From Fimbriimonadaceae bacterium (lineage in GTDB: Bacteria; Armatimonadota; UBA10988), in NCBI GenBank assembly GCA_020850355.1, contig JADZEX010000044.1, positions 62,001-126,000 on the forward strand: a DNA stretch of 64,000 bases, in the 5' to 3' direction. Position numbers and translations under genes: made by a program. Under the pieces are notes generated by a model. It was not told the DNA's origin and made no database searches. It saw only the letters and a list, made by a program, of their open reading frames with translations. This document shows, in pieces, positions 17,603 through 26,232 of this stretch (positions are counted from its first letter, which is position 1; every line of letters begins with the position of its first letter).

Positions 17603-19531
17603 TTATAGCGGCGGGAACTGCGCGGCGGGTGCGATTTCGGCGAGGAATCCGGCAACCGGCACCACGCCACGGTCGATCATCCCGCGGGCGCGCACGGCGA
17701 CCGTCCCGGCCTCCGCTTCACGTCCGCCGCACACCAACATAAAGGGCACCTTCTTGGCCTCTGCCAAGGCGATCTTGGCCTGCATTCGTTCGGCCGAGGC
17801 GTCCACGGTGACGCGCAGCCCGGCGGCTCGCAACTGCGTCGCCACGCTCTGGGCGTACTCGGTGAAGCGCTCGCCGACCGGGATCACACGGACCTGTTCG
17901 GGCGCCAGCCAGAGCGGGAAGGCCCCGGCGGTGTGCTCGATCAGGATCCCCAGGAAGCGCTCCAAGCTGCCCAGCAGCGCGCGATGCACCATCACCGGCC
18001 GCTGCCGCTGGTCGGCCGCGTCGATGTAGGCCAGGTCAAAGCGCTGCGGCAACTGAAAGTCGAGCTGGCAGGTGCCGAGCTGGTGCCGCCGGTGCAGCGC
18101 GTCGGAGACCATGAAGTCGATCTTCGGGCCGTAGAACGCACCTTCGCCAGCCGCCACCGTGAACTCGACGCCGCGGGCCCGCAGGGCCTGGTCCAAGCGC
18201 TGCTCGGCCTCGGTCCATTCTGCAGCCGTGCCGACCGCCTTGGCGGGTCGGGTGCTCAGATCGATGTGCACATCGCTGAAGCCGAAGAGCTGGTAGACCT
18301 CCAGCAGCATGTCGATGAAGGCTCCGACCTCGGCCTCGATCTGGTCGGCGCGGCAGAAGATGTGGGCGTCGTCCTGACAGAACGAGCGGACCCGGGTCAA
18401 GCCGGCGGTGACCCCCGACGCCTCGTAGCGGTGCAGCCTCCCGAAGTCGGCGTAGCGTACCGGCAGCTCACGGTAGCTGTGCAGCCGCGAGCCGTACATC
18501 AGACAATGCGCCGGGCAGTTCATCGGCTTGACGGCGTACTGCTGGCCGTCCAGTTCGACGAAGTACATGTTCTCGGCGTAGTTGTCCATGTGGCCCGAGG
18601 TCTGCCACAAGCTGACGTCCATCACCTGCGGAGTGATCACCTCGTCGTAGCCGTACTTGCCATACTGCGCGCGGATCAGGTCGACCAGTTTGGTGTAGAG
18701 GTGCGCCCCCGCCGGGAAGAAGAACGGCGAGGCCGGCGCGACATCGTGGAACCAGAACAGGTCCAGCTCGCGCCCGAGTTTGCGGTGATCGCGCTTCTCG
18801 GCCTCTTCGCGCAGCCGCAGCCACTCGTTGAGTTCCTTGGCGTCGGGGAACGAGATGCCGTAGATCCGTTGCAGCATCTTGTTGTTGCTGTCGCCGCGCC
18901 AGTAGGCCCCGGAGCTGGTGAGCAGCTTGACCTGCCCGATCCGCCCGGTGCTCGGAACGTGTGGCCCGCGGCAGAGATCCCGCCAGGGGGTCGCGGCCTG
19001 GTTCAGGTAGACCGAGACGGTCTCCCCCTCGGGAATCGCGTCCAACAGCTCGATCTTGTAGGGCTCGCCGAGCTCGGTGAACATCGCCCGCGCCTCGTCG
19101 CGCGAGCACTTCAGACGCTCGATCGGCTGGTCTTCGGCGATGATCCGGCGCATCTCGTCTTCGATCTGCGCCAGCACCTCCGGCGTGAACGGCTGCGGGG
19201 TGTCGAAGTCGTAGTAGAAGCGGCCGTCTTCCAGCGCCGGACCGATGGTCACCTTGACCTCGGGCAGCAGCCGCTGCACGGCCTGGGCCAGGATGTGCGC
19301 GGTGCTGTGGCGGTAGACCAGCTTGCCCTCGGCGTCGCGCCAGGTCAAGAAGGTGACCGCCGCGCTGCGCTCCAGGACGGTGTCGAGGCCGACCAGTTGG
19401 CCGTCCACCTTGGCGGCCAGCGCGGCCTGGGCCAGCCGCGGCCCGATGGCTGCGGCGACCGTCGTCAGGGCCACTCCCCGGTCAAAGGACAAGGCGGAGC
19501 CGTCGGGTAACGAGACAGTGATCGAGGCCAT
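17603..19531 (-). CDS. thrS: Threonyl-tRNA synthetase
   Basis: 642 residues, typical full length. Domains in order: TGS (ITVSLPDGSALSF), the editing domain with HSTAHILAQAVQRL, a class II catalytic core with MNCPAHCLMYGSR and RYEASGVTAGLTRVRSF, and the C-terminal anticodon-binding domain. It charges tRNA-Thr and edits mischarged Ser-tRNA. Two ATGs compete: 19540 touches the SD, while 19531 has GGAGG 9 nt upstream and is preferred. Preceded by its own promoter and an attenuator-like leader. Confidence 0.95.
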   Translation of the reverse strand: MASITVSLPDGSALSFDRGVALTTVAAAIGPRLAQAALAAKVDGQLVGLDTVLERSAAVTFLTWRDAEGKLVYRHSTAHILAQAVQRLLPEVKVTIGPALEDGRFYYDFDTPQPFTPEVLAQIEDEMRRIIAEDQPIERLKCSRDEARAMFTELGEPYKIELLDAIPEGETVSVYLNQAATPWRDLCRGPHVPSTGRIGQVKLLTSSGAYWRGDSNNKMLQRIYGISFPDAKELNEWLRLREEAEKRDHRKLGRELDLFWFHDVAPASPFFFPAGAHLYTKLVDLIRAQYGKYGYDEVITPQVMDVSLWQTSGHMDNYAENMYFVELDGQQYAVKPMNCPAHCLMYGSRLHSYRELPVRYADFGRLHRYEASGVTAGLTRVRSFCQDDAHIFCRADQIEAEVGAFIDMLLEVYQLFGFSDVHIDLSTRPAKAVGTAAEWTEAEQRLDQALRARGVEFTVAAGEGAFYGPKIDFMVSDALHRRHQLGTCQLDFQLPQRFDLAYIDAADQRQRPVMVHRALLGSLERFLGILIEHTAGAFPLWLAPEQVRVIPVGERFTEYAQSVATQLRAAGLRVTVDASAERMQAKIALAEAKKVPFMLVCGGREAEAGTVAVRARGMIDRGVVPVAGFLAEIAPAAQFPPL

Positions 19532-19555
19532 CGCAGCCATCCTCCTTTCCGGGCG

Positions 19556-19672
19556 GACCCGAGAAATGACACACCCTCCGACGACGCTCGGAGGGTGCCT
19601 GAGGCCACGATGCTGTCGCGCGACCGGACCACCGACCTCCCGCCGTCGGGCGCGCGGACTCCCCGCGCCAGT
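19556..19672 (-). promoter_or_regulatory. thrS leader with terminator/attenuator hairpin
   Basis: Between the thrS promoter and start codon is a ~140-nt leader. A perfect 10-bp hairpin with a 6-nt loop lies at 19572-19597, followed on the minus strand by TGTCATTTCTC. Upstream are GC-rich stems, including GGACT/AGTCC and a GGTGGTCC element that only partly resembles a T-box. No Thr-rich leader peptide was found. The structure suggests transcription attenuation of thrS; the signal sensed is unknown. Confidence 0.5.
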
Positions 19673-19677
19673 AGTCC

Positions 19678-19706
19678 AGGATAGCACGGAGTCAGTTGGG
19701 CGGCAA
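19678..19706 (-). promoter_or_regulatory. thrS promoter
   Basis: Minus-strand TTGCCG (19701-19706), a 17-nt spacer and TATCCT (19678-19683). This predicts a transcript start near 19671, just before the attenuator leader. Confidence 0.6.
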
Positions 19707-19729
19707 CACTCTGAATCTGCTGCGCGCCC

Positions 19730-20518
19730 CTAGATCCAGAGCTCGCTGAGGTGCTCCACGGTCCATTCGACGGTGCGCTCGTCGAGCCGTTTGACCGCCG
19801 GGTTGCGCCCCAGGTAGCCGTCGACACTGCAGTCGGGCAGCACCCGGCTCTCCATGGTGTACGGCCCCGCCAGCACCGCCGGCGCGATGTCGTGGCGCCG
19901 GCGCACCGCCAAGGCCACGGCGGCGCGGATCTCGGAGCGCACCTGGGCCACCGGGCGGTGCAGCGCCAACTCGATGCCCAGCCCCACCTTGGTGTCGACG
20001 GTGACGATCTCCGGCACCAGCGCCCGTGCCTCGGCCGAGGCCTGGTCGTCGCCCGCCAGAAAGACGGTCGGCACGCCGTAGGCCCCGGCCAGATAGGCCC
20101 GGCAGCCGAACTCGCCGAGCCGCTGGCCGTTGATCTGGTAATACTCGACGGTCTTCGAGCTGTAGGTGTGGCAGAGCGGCGCGTTGGGGGTGCCAGCCAT
20201 GGCATGCTGGCCGATGAAGATCTGCGCGTCGTAACTCTCGTCGAGGGTGTAGGGCGCCCGGATCCCGCGGCCGTGGGCCAGCAGCCAGGCCTGCGGGTGG
20301 AACTGCGCGTTGTCGATGCCGCCCGAGCCGTGGCCGTCCCAGACCACCACGGTCGCCGCCGGGTCGACATCCAAGACGCCATCGACGGCCGCGTTGACCT
20401 CGGCGGTCAACATCGTCATCGCGAACTGCTTGGCCGGCGTCAGCTCACTGACCCGGGTCTGTTCCCAGCGGTTGACCTGGCAGGGGCCCTCCAGGTCGGT
20501 CATCACGAAGACCTTCAT
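19730..20518 (-). CDS. M55-family D-aminopeptidase (DppA-like)
   Basis: 262 residues. It has the family features MKVFVMTDLEGPCQV (metal-binding Asp and Glu), VVVWDGHGSGG and FIGQHAMAGTPNAPLCHTY with conserved metal-ligand His residues. DppA enzymes are cytoplasmic zinc decameric aminopeptidases acting on D-amino-acid peptides. ATG with GGGAG 7 nt upstream. It follows prs by 61 nt with no clear promoter of its own, so the two are probably cotranscribed. Confidence 0.85.
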   Translation of the reverse strand: MKVFVMTDLEGPCQVNRWEQTRVSELTPAKQFAMTMLTAEVNAAVDGVLDVDPAATVVVWDGHGSGGIDNAQFHPQAWLLAHGRGIRAPYTLDESYDAQIFIGQHAMAGTPNAPLCHTYSSKTVEYYQINGQRLGEFGCRAYLAGAYGVPTVFLAGDDQASAEARALVPEIVTVDTKVGLGIELALHRPVAQVRSEIRAAVALAVRRRHDIAPAVLAGPYTMESRVLPDCSVDGYLGRNPAVKRLDERTVEWTVEHLSELWI

Positions 20519-20579
20519 CGCACCGCTCCCAGTTGGCCGGTTCGCCAGCCGGTCGCGGCCTCCTGCCGGCCAGCGCGGC

Positions 20580-21548
20580 TCAGTACATGCTCGGCTTCGG
20601 CTCGAACAGCGCACTGACCGACTCGCCGTGGTGGATCCGGCGGATCGCTTCGGCCAGCAGCGGCGCCACCGAGAGGACCTTGATCTTCTCGATGTTGGCG
20701 CCCTCGCGCAGGGGCACTGTGTCGGTGACCACCAACTCGCTGACTTCGGGCCGGGTCAGCCGCTCCAGGGCGTTGCCGGTCAACAGCGGATGAGTCACCG
20801 CAATCCGGATGTCGGGCTGGGCGCCGTTCGCCAGCAAGGCATCGATCCCGGCGACCAGCGTCCCGCCGGTCGAGACGATGTCCTCGAAGATGATCGGTCG
20901 CAGGCCCTTCAACTCGCCAGCGATGTGGGTCACCTCGGCGACCTGATGCCGCGGCCGGTGCTTGTGCAGCACGGCCATCGGCAGGTCCAGCAGGTTGGCC
21001 AGCTTCTCGGCCGCTTTGGCGCGGCCGGTGTCGGGCGCCACCACGATGCTCTCGGTGAGGTCGCAACTGCGGAAGTAGTCGGCGACCATCGAGAGCGCCG
21101 TGAGGTGGTCGCTGGGGATGCTGAAGAAGCCCTGAATCGCGCCGGCGTGGAGGTCGATGGTGACCAGCCGATGCGCTCCCGCGACCTCGATCATGTCGGC
21201 CACCAGACGGGCGGTGATCGGTTCGCGGGCGGCGTCTTTCTTCTCTTGGCGGGCGTAGCCGTAGTACGGCACGACCGCCGTGATGCGCTCCGCCGAGGCG
21301 CGCTTGAGGGCGTCGATGATGATCAACAGCTCCATCAGGTTGTCGTTGACCGGCGGCCCGGTAGGCTGGATCACGAAGACATCGGCCCCGCGGAGATTCT
21401 CTTCGGACTGCACGAAGATCTCGCCGTCGGTGAACTTCTTGGTGGTCCAGCGGCAGAGCGGCTGCCGCAGATACTCGGCAATCGCCTGACACAGCCGCGG
21501 GTTGGAGGTCCCGGCAACCAGTTTGTAGCCCACGTAGCGCCCCGGCAT
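20580..21548 (-). CDS. prs: Ribose-phosphate pyrophosphokinase
   Basis: 322 residues, normal for class I PRPP synthetase. Signatures: FTDGEIFVQSEENLRGADV, YARQEKKDAAREPITARLV, TIDLHAGAIQGFF and the C-terminal PRPP loop FEDIVSTGGTL. It makes PRPP from ribose 5-phosphate and ATP for nucleotide, His and Trp synthesis. The usual DDxxDTxGT loop here reads EDIVSTGGT, which keeps the acidic pair. ATG 21548 is preferred over longer in-frame starts because the promoter lies at 21571-21599 and the N-terminus then matches the family. Confidence 0.94.
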   Translation of the reverse strand: MPGRYVGYKLVAGTSNPRLCQAIAEYLRQPLCRWTTKKFTDGEIFVQSEENLRGADVFVIQPTGPPVNDNLMELLIIIDALKRASAERITAVVPYYGYARQEKKDAAREPITARLVADMIEVAGAHRLVTIDLHAGAIQGFFSIPSDHLTALSMVADYFRSCDLTESIVVAPDTGRAKAAEKLANLLDLPMAVLHKHRPRHQVAEVTHIAGELKGLRPIIFEDIVSTGGTLVAGIDALLANGAQPDIRIAVTHPLLTGNALERLTRPEVSELVVTDTVPLREGANIEKIKVLSVAPLLAEAIRRIHHGESVSALFEPKPSMY

Positions 21549-21570
21549 CTGGGTTCTCTCAGCGGGCCTG

Positions 21571-21599
21571 AGGATACCCTGCGGCTGGACCGCCGTCAA
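21571..21599 (-). promoter_or_regulatory. prs promoter
   Basis: Minus-strand TTGACG (21594-21599), exactly 17 nt, then TATCCT (21571-21576), 22 nt upstream of the prs start. It matches the other sigma-70-type sites proposed in this window. Confidence 0.7.
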
Positions 21600-21651
21600 G
21601 CGCGCAGGGGCGGCGCGTGGGGCGTCGAAGCTCCGACCGGAGGACGGCAGC

Positions 21652-22644
21652 ATGGCCTTGGGATGGGGTATCAGCGGCACCGGTGACATCATCCGGAAGG
21701 CCGTCGCACCGGCGATCTGCGCCCACGACGGCAGCCGGCTGGTTAGCTTCTACAGCCGCACCGCGGCCCGGGCGACGCAGTTGGCAAGCGATTTCGGCGC
21801 CTGCCGGGCGACCGCCGACTTTGACGCGCTGCTGAGCGACCCGCAGGTCGACATCGTCTATGTCGGCGGCGAGGTGGCGCGGCACGCCCCGGAGACCATC
21901 GCCGCGGCGGCGGCCGGCAAGCATGTGCTGGTCGAGAAGCCGATGGCCCTGACCGCTGCCGAGGGTCGCCAGATGATTGAAGCCTGTGCCCACGCCGGGG
22001 TGCAGTTGGCGGTGGCCTACTATCGGCGCTACTACCCCCTGGCGCAGCGGCTGCAGGGGCTGGTGGCCGAGGGCGCCATCGGCACGCCGTTGCAGGCGAC
22101 CATCGACATGGCCAGCTACTACAATCCCGCGCCAGACGACCCGAAGTACTGGCGCGTCGCGGCGGCCGGCGGTGGTGGGGCCTTGCAAGACATCGGCAGC
22201 CACCGCCTGGACGTGCTCTGCTGGCTGCTCGGCGAGCCGGCGCAAGTGGCTGGGTTCACCGGCCATCGCGTGCTCGACTATCAGGCGCCCGACACCGAGA
22301 CGCTGCTGGCGCGGTTCGTCAACGGGACGCACGCCACCTGTCGCTGCACTTGGGGCGCGGGCGCCAATGTCGACACCTTCTGCGTGACCGGCTCAGCCGG
22401 CGCGTTGCAGGTCGGCGCGTTCGAGGATCCCAGTTTTGTGCTGCGGCGGCGCGGGCAGCCGGACCAGGTGATCGAGGTTCCGGCGGTGGCCGCGAACCGC
22501 CACTTCCCGTTGATCGAGGATGTCGCCACGCGGTTGCTGGCCGGGCAGGCGGTGCGCCACGACGGGCGCGCCGGCTGGCAGGCGACGCGGCTGATCGATG
22601 GCTGCTACCGCTCCCAAGCCAGTGGGCTGGTGATCGCGGTGTAG
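21652..22644 (+). CDS. Gfo/Idh/MocA-family oxidoreductase
   Basis: 330 residues. The N-terminal Rossmann domain begins WGISGTGDIIRK, and the diagnostic EKPMALT follows at about residue 110; the catalytic-domain motif GGGALQDIGSHRLDVLCWLLG is clear. Such enzymes oxidise or reduce sugars, inositols or bile pigments with NAD(P). The substrate is unknown, but the next genes encode a sugar-acid dehydratase-like protein, a glycosidase and a sulfatase. ATG with GGAGG 8 nt upstream. First gene of a plus-strand operon divergent from prs. Confidence 0.88.
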   Translation: MALGWGISGTGDIIRKAVAPAICAHDGSRLVSFYSRTAARATQLASDFGACRATADFDALLSDPQVDIVYVGGEVARHAPETIAAAAAGKHVLVEKPMALTAAEGRQMIEACAHAGVQLAVAYYRRYYPLAQRLQGLVAEGAIGTPLQATIDMASYYNPAPDDPKYWRVAAAGGGGALQDIGSHRLDVLCWLLGEPAQVAGFTGHRVLDYQAPDTETLLARFVNGTHATCRCTWGAGANVDTFCVTGSAGALQVGAFEDPSFVLRRRGQPDQVIEVPAVAANRHFPLIEDVATRLLAGQAVRHDGRAGWQATRLIDGCYRSQASGLVIAV

Positions 22645-22662
22645 GTTGGCAGGAGATGGCGG

Positions 22663-23898
22663 ATGGCAGCGTTGACGATTCGCGCGGTGCGGTGCATCCT
22701 GACCGCCCCCGGACCCAGCAAGCTCAGCCCCGGTGGCGGCGCGCTGCAACGGCGGCTGATTGTGGTGAAGGTCGAGACCAGCGAGCCGGGGCTCTACGGC
22801 CTCGGCTGCGCCACCTTCACGCAGCGCCACCGCGCCGTGCAGACGGTCGTCGAGGAGTACCTGGCGCCGTTGCTGATCGGCCGTGATCCACGCCAGATCG
22901 AAGACCTCTGGCAGACGCTGCACGTCAACGCCTACTGGCGCCACGGGCCGGTCGTCAACAACGCCATGTCGGGGGTCGATCAGGCGCTCTGGGACATCCT
23001 CGGAAAACTGGCCGGGCTGCCGGTCTACCAGTTGCTCGGCGGGCAGTGCCGCGCCGGAGCCGCGGTTTACCGCCACGCCGACGGCCGCGACCCGGTCGAG
23101 GTCGAGGACAACGTGCGGCGCTTCGTCGAGCAGGGCGTGCGGTATGTGCGGGCGCAGATGGGCGGTTACGGCGGCCGGGCCGCGCTCCCGGCCGGGCCGC
23201 AGGGCAAGCCGGCGGGACACTACTACGACCCCGACGCTTACGCCACCAGCGTGCCGCGGCTCTTTGCGCATCTCCGCGACAAGCTCGGTGACGAGGTGCA
23301 GTTGCTGCACGACGTCCACGAGCGGCTGGTGCCCATCACCGCCGTGCGCCTGGCGAAGGAGCTGGAACCGTTCCGGCTGTTCTTCCTGGAGGACCTCCTG
23401 CCGCCGGAGCAGCTCGAGTGGTTTCAGATGGTCCGCCAGCAGTGCAGCACGCCGCTGGCGATGGGCGAGCTGTTCGTCAGCCCGCTGGAATGGCGCCCAC
23501 TGGTCAGCGGCCGGTTGATCGACTTCATCCGCTGCCACCTCTCCGACCTCGGCGGGCTGACCCCGGCGCGGAAGCTGGCGACGGTCTGCGAGACCTTCGG
23601 CATCCGCACCGCCTGGCACGGGCCGGGGGACGTCTCGCCGATCGGCCACGCCGTCAACATTCACCTCGACCTGGCCGCGCCGAACTTCGGGGTGCAGGAG
23701 TGGGCCGGCTTCAACGAGGTCGAGCTGGAGATGTTCCCGGGCTGCCCCGAACTGCGGGATGGCTACGTCTATTTGAGCGACCGGCCGGGCCTGGGGATCG
23801 ACTTCAACGAGGAGCTGGCGGCCCGCTATCCGTGCCCCGACGGCGTGCTGGAGTGGACCCAGACCCGCCTGCCCGACGGCACGGCCGTGGCGCCCTGA
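22663..23898 (+). CDS. Enolase-superfamily sugar-acid dehydratase (RspA/mannonate dehydratase-like)
   Basis: 411 residues of the mandelate-racemase/RspA subgroup. Metal and catalytic residues are visible in LLHDVHERL, FFLEDLLPPE, LAMGELF and AWHGPGDVSPIGHAVN. RspA-type members dehydrate D-mannonate or D-gluconate with Mg2+; which sugar acid is used here is inference. ATG has AGGAG 7 nt upstream. It is 18 nt after the oxidoreductase gene and 12 nt before the glycosidase gene, consistent with breakdown of released sugars. Confidence 0.87.
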   Translation: MAALTIRAVRCILTAPGPSKLSPGGGALQRRLIVVKVETSEPGLYGLGCATFTQRHRAVQTVVEEYLAPLLIGRDPRQIEDLWQTLHVNAYWRHGPVVNNAMSGVDQALWDILGKLAGLPVYQLLGGQCRAGAAVYRHADGRDPVEVEDNVRRFVEQGVRYVRAQMGGYGGRAALPAGPQGKPAGHYYDPDAYATSVPRLFAHLRDKLGDEVQLLHDVHERLVPITAVRLAKELEPFRLFFLEDLLPPEQLEWFQMVRQQCSTPLAMGELFVSPLEWRPLVSGRLIDFIRCHLSDLGGLTPARKLATVCETFGIRTAWHGPGDVSPIGHAVNIHLDLAAPNFGVQEWAGFNEVELEMFPGCPELRDGYVYLSDRPGLGIDFNEELAARYPCPDGVLEWTQTRLPDGTAVAP

Positions 23899-23910
23899 GC
23901 GGAGGACGCG

Positions 23911-26220
23911 ATGCTCTGGTCACCGGTGGGTGTGCTGCTGCTGGCGGCCGGCAATCTGGTGGTTGACGGCGACTTCGAGCGAGCCGACCTGAAGCTGCTG
24001 CCGGCGAGCGACCCGGTTGGCGTTTGGCAGCAGATCCGGCCGGCGGACTCCGGGGCCAGCTTCACCCTGGAGGCCGGCGCCGGGCGGCAGGGCTCACGGG
24101 CGATCCGCTACCAGAAGGCCAGCGCCGGCAACTCCAACAGCCACCTCGACCAGCTCGTGCCGGTGCAGCCGGAGACCTTCTACGAGGTCCGTGCCTGGGT
24201 CCGCGGCGACGGCAAGCTGCAGCCGGTGTGCAGCGTCGCGACGCGCCACTGGCGGCAGTTGGTGGTCCACGCCGTGCCGCCGTCGACCGACTGGCAGGAG
24301 GTGCGGCTAGTGGTCCACAGCGGCGCCGAGAGCGTGCTGCGGCTGGAGTGGTTCGGGGGCAGCGACGGCCAGCTCTACCGTGGTGTCGCCGGCCAGAGCT
24401 GGCTCGACGACGTCAGCGTGGTGGCACTGGCGGAGGCCTCGCCGGTGCTGCAGCAGGCCTTTGCGGTGAGCCGGCCGCAGGCCGCCGCACTGGTCGACCC
24501 GGCCAAGGTACAGCCCGGCGCGATCGGCCCCGCGGCGCCGCTGCGACCGATCCGCCGCCGCGACGGCGTGCTGGTCTACCCCGACGGCAGCGAAGTGGCC
24601 CTGTGGGGCGTCAACCTGCAGACCGCGCTGTCGTGGGAGTGGCAGGGCCGCCTGCGGCCTGCGGGCGTGCCGTTGACGGCCGAGGCGCTGCAGGGCGTCA
24701 CCGACCGCAACCTGGCCGACCTGCGGCTGCTGGGCCTCAACCTGCTGCGGCTGCACCTGCTGCCGGCCGACTTCAGCGGCCCCGACGGCGCGCTGCGCGA
24801 CAGTGTCTACCTCGACGCCCTGGACCATCTGCTGGCGCGCTGCAACGAACAGGGGCTGTACGTCTATCTGACGCTGGTCAACGAGATGAACACGCGGTTC
24901 CAGGAGGACAGCTTCATGCTGCGCTCCAGCCGCGAGCAGTGGGTCTGCGACCCGGCCTTCAGTGCGCCGATGGCACGCTACACGCAGGGCCTGCTGCAAC
25001 ACGTCAACCGCTACACCCAGCGCGCCTACCGCGACGAGCCCTGCCTGGCGCTGCTGGAGCTGATCAACGAGCCCGCCTATCCGGACTACGCCCAGTTGGC
25101 CGCGCAGCCCGAGCTGGCTGGCTGTCGGGCGGCGTTTGAGGCCTGGCAGCGGCAGCAGGCACCCGCGGACCCGCCGGCCAGTGTCTACGCCGCCTGGCGC
25201 TACCAACGGACGAAGCAGTTCCTGACCGAGCAGGTCGCCGCCGTGCGTGCCGCCGGGGCGACGCAACCGGTCTTCTGGAACTGCAACTGGCCCAACATGA
25301 TCCGGGGCCGCGAGGAGGTCTTCCAGGCCATCGCCGAGAGCCCCGTCGACGGGGTCAGCTTCTGCCTCTACCCCGGCCAGTCCGATCTGCCGAACCCCTT
25401 TTGGGCCCACCCGACCGAGCTCTCCGACCGCGACTACCTGCCCTACGTGACCAAGGTCGGCGCCGAGTACGAGCAACTGCGCTGGCTGCTGGGCCAGCGC
25501 TTCGCCGGCAAAGCCAAGGCGGTCTACGAGTTCGAGACGATGTACCAGCAGTCGCGCTATCTCTACCCGGCGATGGCCCGGCAGTTTCGCGCACTTGGCG
25601 CCCAGGCTGCGACGATGTGGCAGTACACTCTCAGCCCGGTCGCCGAGTTCCACGGCGGCTCGCACTACCTCAACGTCGCCACCACCCCCGAGAAGGCGGT
25701 GAGCTTCCGGATCGCCGGCGAAGTGTTCGGCGCGACGCCCCGCCTGGCGGCCTTTCCGGCGGTGCACGAGCAGCAACTGGGAGAACGCGGCTGGGTCAGC
25801 TCCCAGGCCCACAACACGGCGCTCTGGCGACACGACGGGCAGTTCCTGCACGCCGGCCCGGTGGATTGGTGTCCGCTGCCGCTGGATGGCCCGCTGACGC
25901 GGATCGTCGGCGTCGGCAGTTCGCCCTACGTGGAGTACGCCGGCGCCGCGCTGTACAGCCTGGAAATCGAGCCACAGACGGCCACCTTGACCGTGCTGCC
26001 CACACCGCGCTTCACGCGGCCGCTCTGGCAGCGCGCCACCGGGCAGCGGCTCTGCACCCTCGACGGCGAGGTCGCCGAGCGGTTCGTCGCCAAGCTGCCC
26101 GGCTGGGCTGGCCTGGCCCGCGTGCAGCGGATCGATGGCGAGCAAGCGGTTGACGTGCCGCTGGACGCGGCGGGCGGGTTCCCGGCGCGAGCTGGCAGCT
26201 ACCGCCTGTTGCGCCGCTGA
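23911..26220 (+). CDS. Secreted clan GH-A (GH5-like) glycoside hydrolase with N-terminal CBM-like domain
   Basis: 769 residues. A short signal peptide (LWSPVGVLLLAAG) is followed by a jelly-roll domain like CBM4/9 (NLVVDGDFE ... SWLDDVSVV, ~residues 15-175). Then comes a TIM barrel with NLLRLHLLPADFSG, ELINEPAYPD (acid/base Glu) and AVYEFETMY (probable nucleophile Glu). A beta-rich C-terminus of ~150 residues ends the protein. Assignment within clan GH-A is not certain and no substrate can be read. It is probably periplasmic or extracellular and works with the neighbouring sulfatase. Confidence 0.78.
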   Translation: MLWSPVGVLLLAAGNLVVDGDFERADLKLLPASDPVGVWQQIRPADSGASFTLEAGAGRQGSRAIRYQKASAGNSNSHLDQLVPVQPETFYEVRAWVRGDGKLQPVCSVATRHWRQLVVHAVPPSTDWQEVRLVVHSGAESVLRLEWFGGSDGQLYRGVAGQSWLDDVSVVALAEASPVLQQAFAVSRPQAAALVDPAKVQPGAIGPAAPLRPIRRRDGVLVYPDGSEVALWGVNLQTALSWEWQGRLRPAGVPLTAEALQGVTDRNLADLRLLGLNLLRLHLLPADFSGPDGALRDSVYLDALDHLLARCNEQGLYVYLTLVNEMNTRFQEDSFMLRSSREQWVCDPAFSAPMARYTQGLLQHVNRYTQRAYRDEPCLALLELINEPAYPDYAQLAAQPELAGCRAAFEAWQRQQAPADPPASVYAAWRYQRTKQFLTEQVAAVRAAGATQPVFWNCNWPNMIRGREEVFQAIAESPVDGVSFCLYPGQSDLPNPFWAHPTELSDRDYLPYVTKVGAEYEQLRWLLGQRFAGKAKAVYEFETMYQQSRYLYPAMARQFRALGAQAATMWQYTLSPVAEFHGGSHYLNVATTPEKAVSFRIAGEVFGATPRLAAFPAVHEQQLGERGWVSSQAHNTALWRHDGQFLHAGPVDWCPLPLDGPLTRIVGVGSSPYVEYAGAALYSLEIEPQTATLTVLPTPRFTRPLWQRATGQRLCTLDGEVAERFVAKLPGWAGLARVQRIDGEQAVDVPLDAAGGFPARAGSYRLLRR

Positions 26221-26232
26221 GAGGAGCTTCGG

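Noticed and set aside
19600-19660. Full T-box in the thrS leader
   Set aside because: The bulge sequence differs from TGGNACC and there is no room for a stem I; kept only as an attenuator of unknown class.
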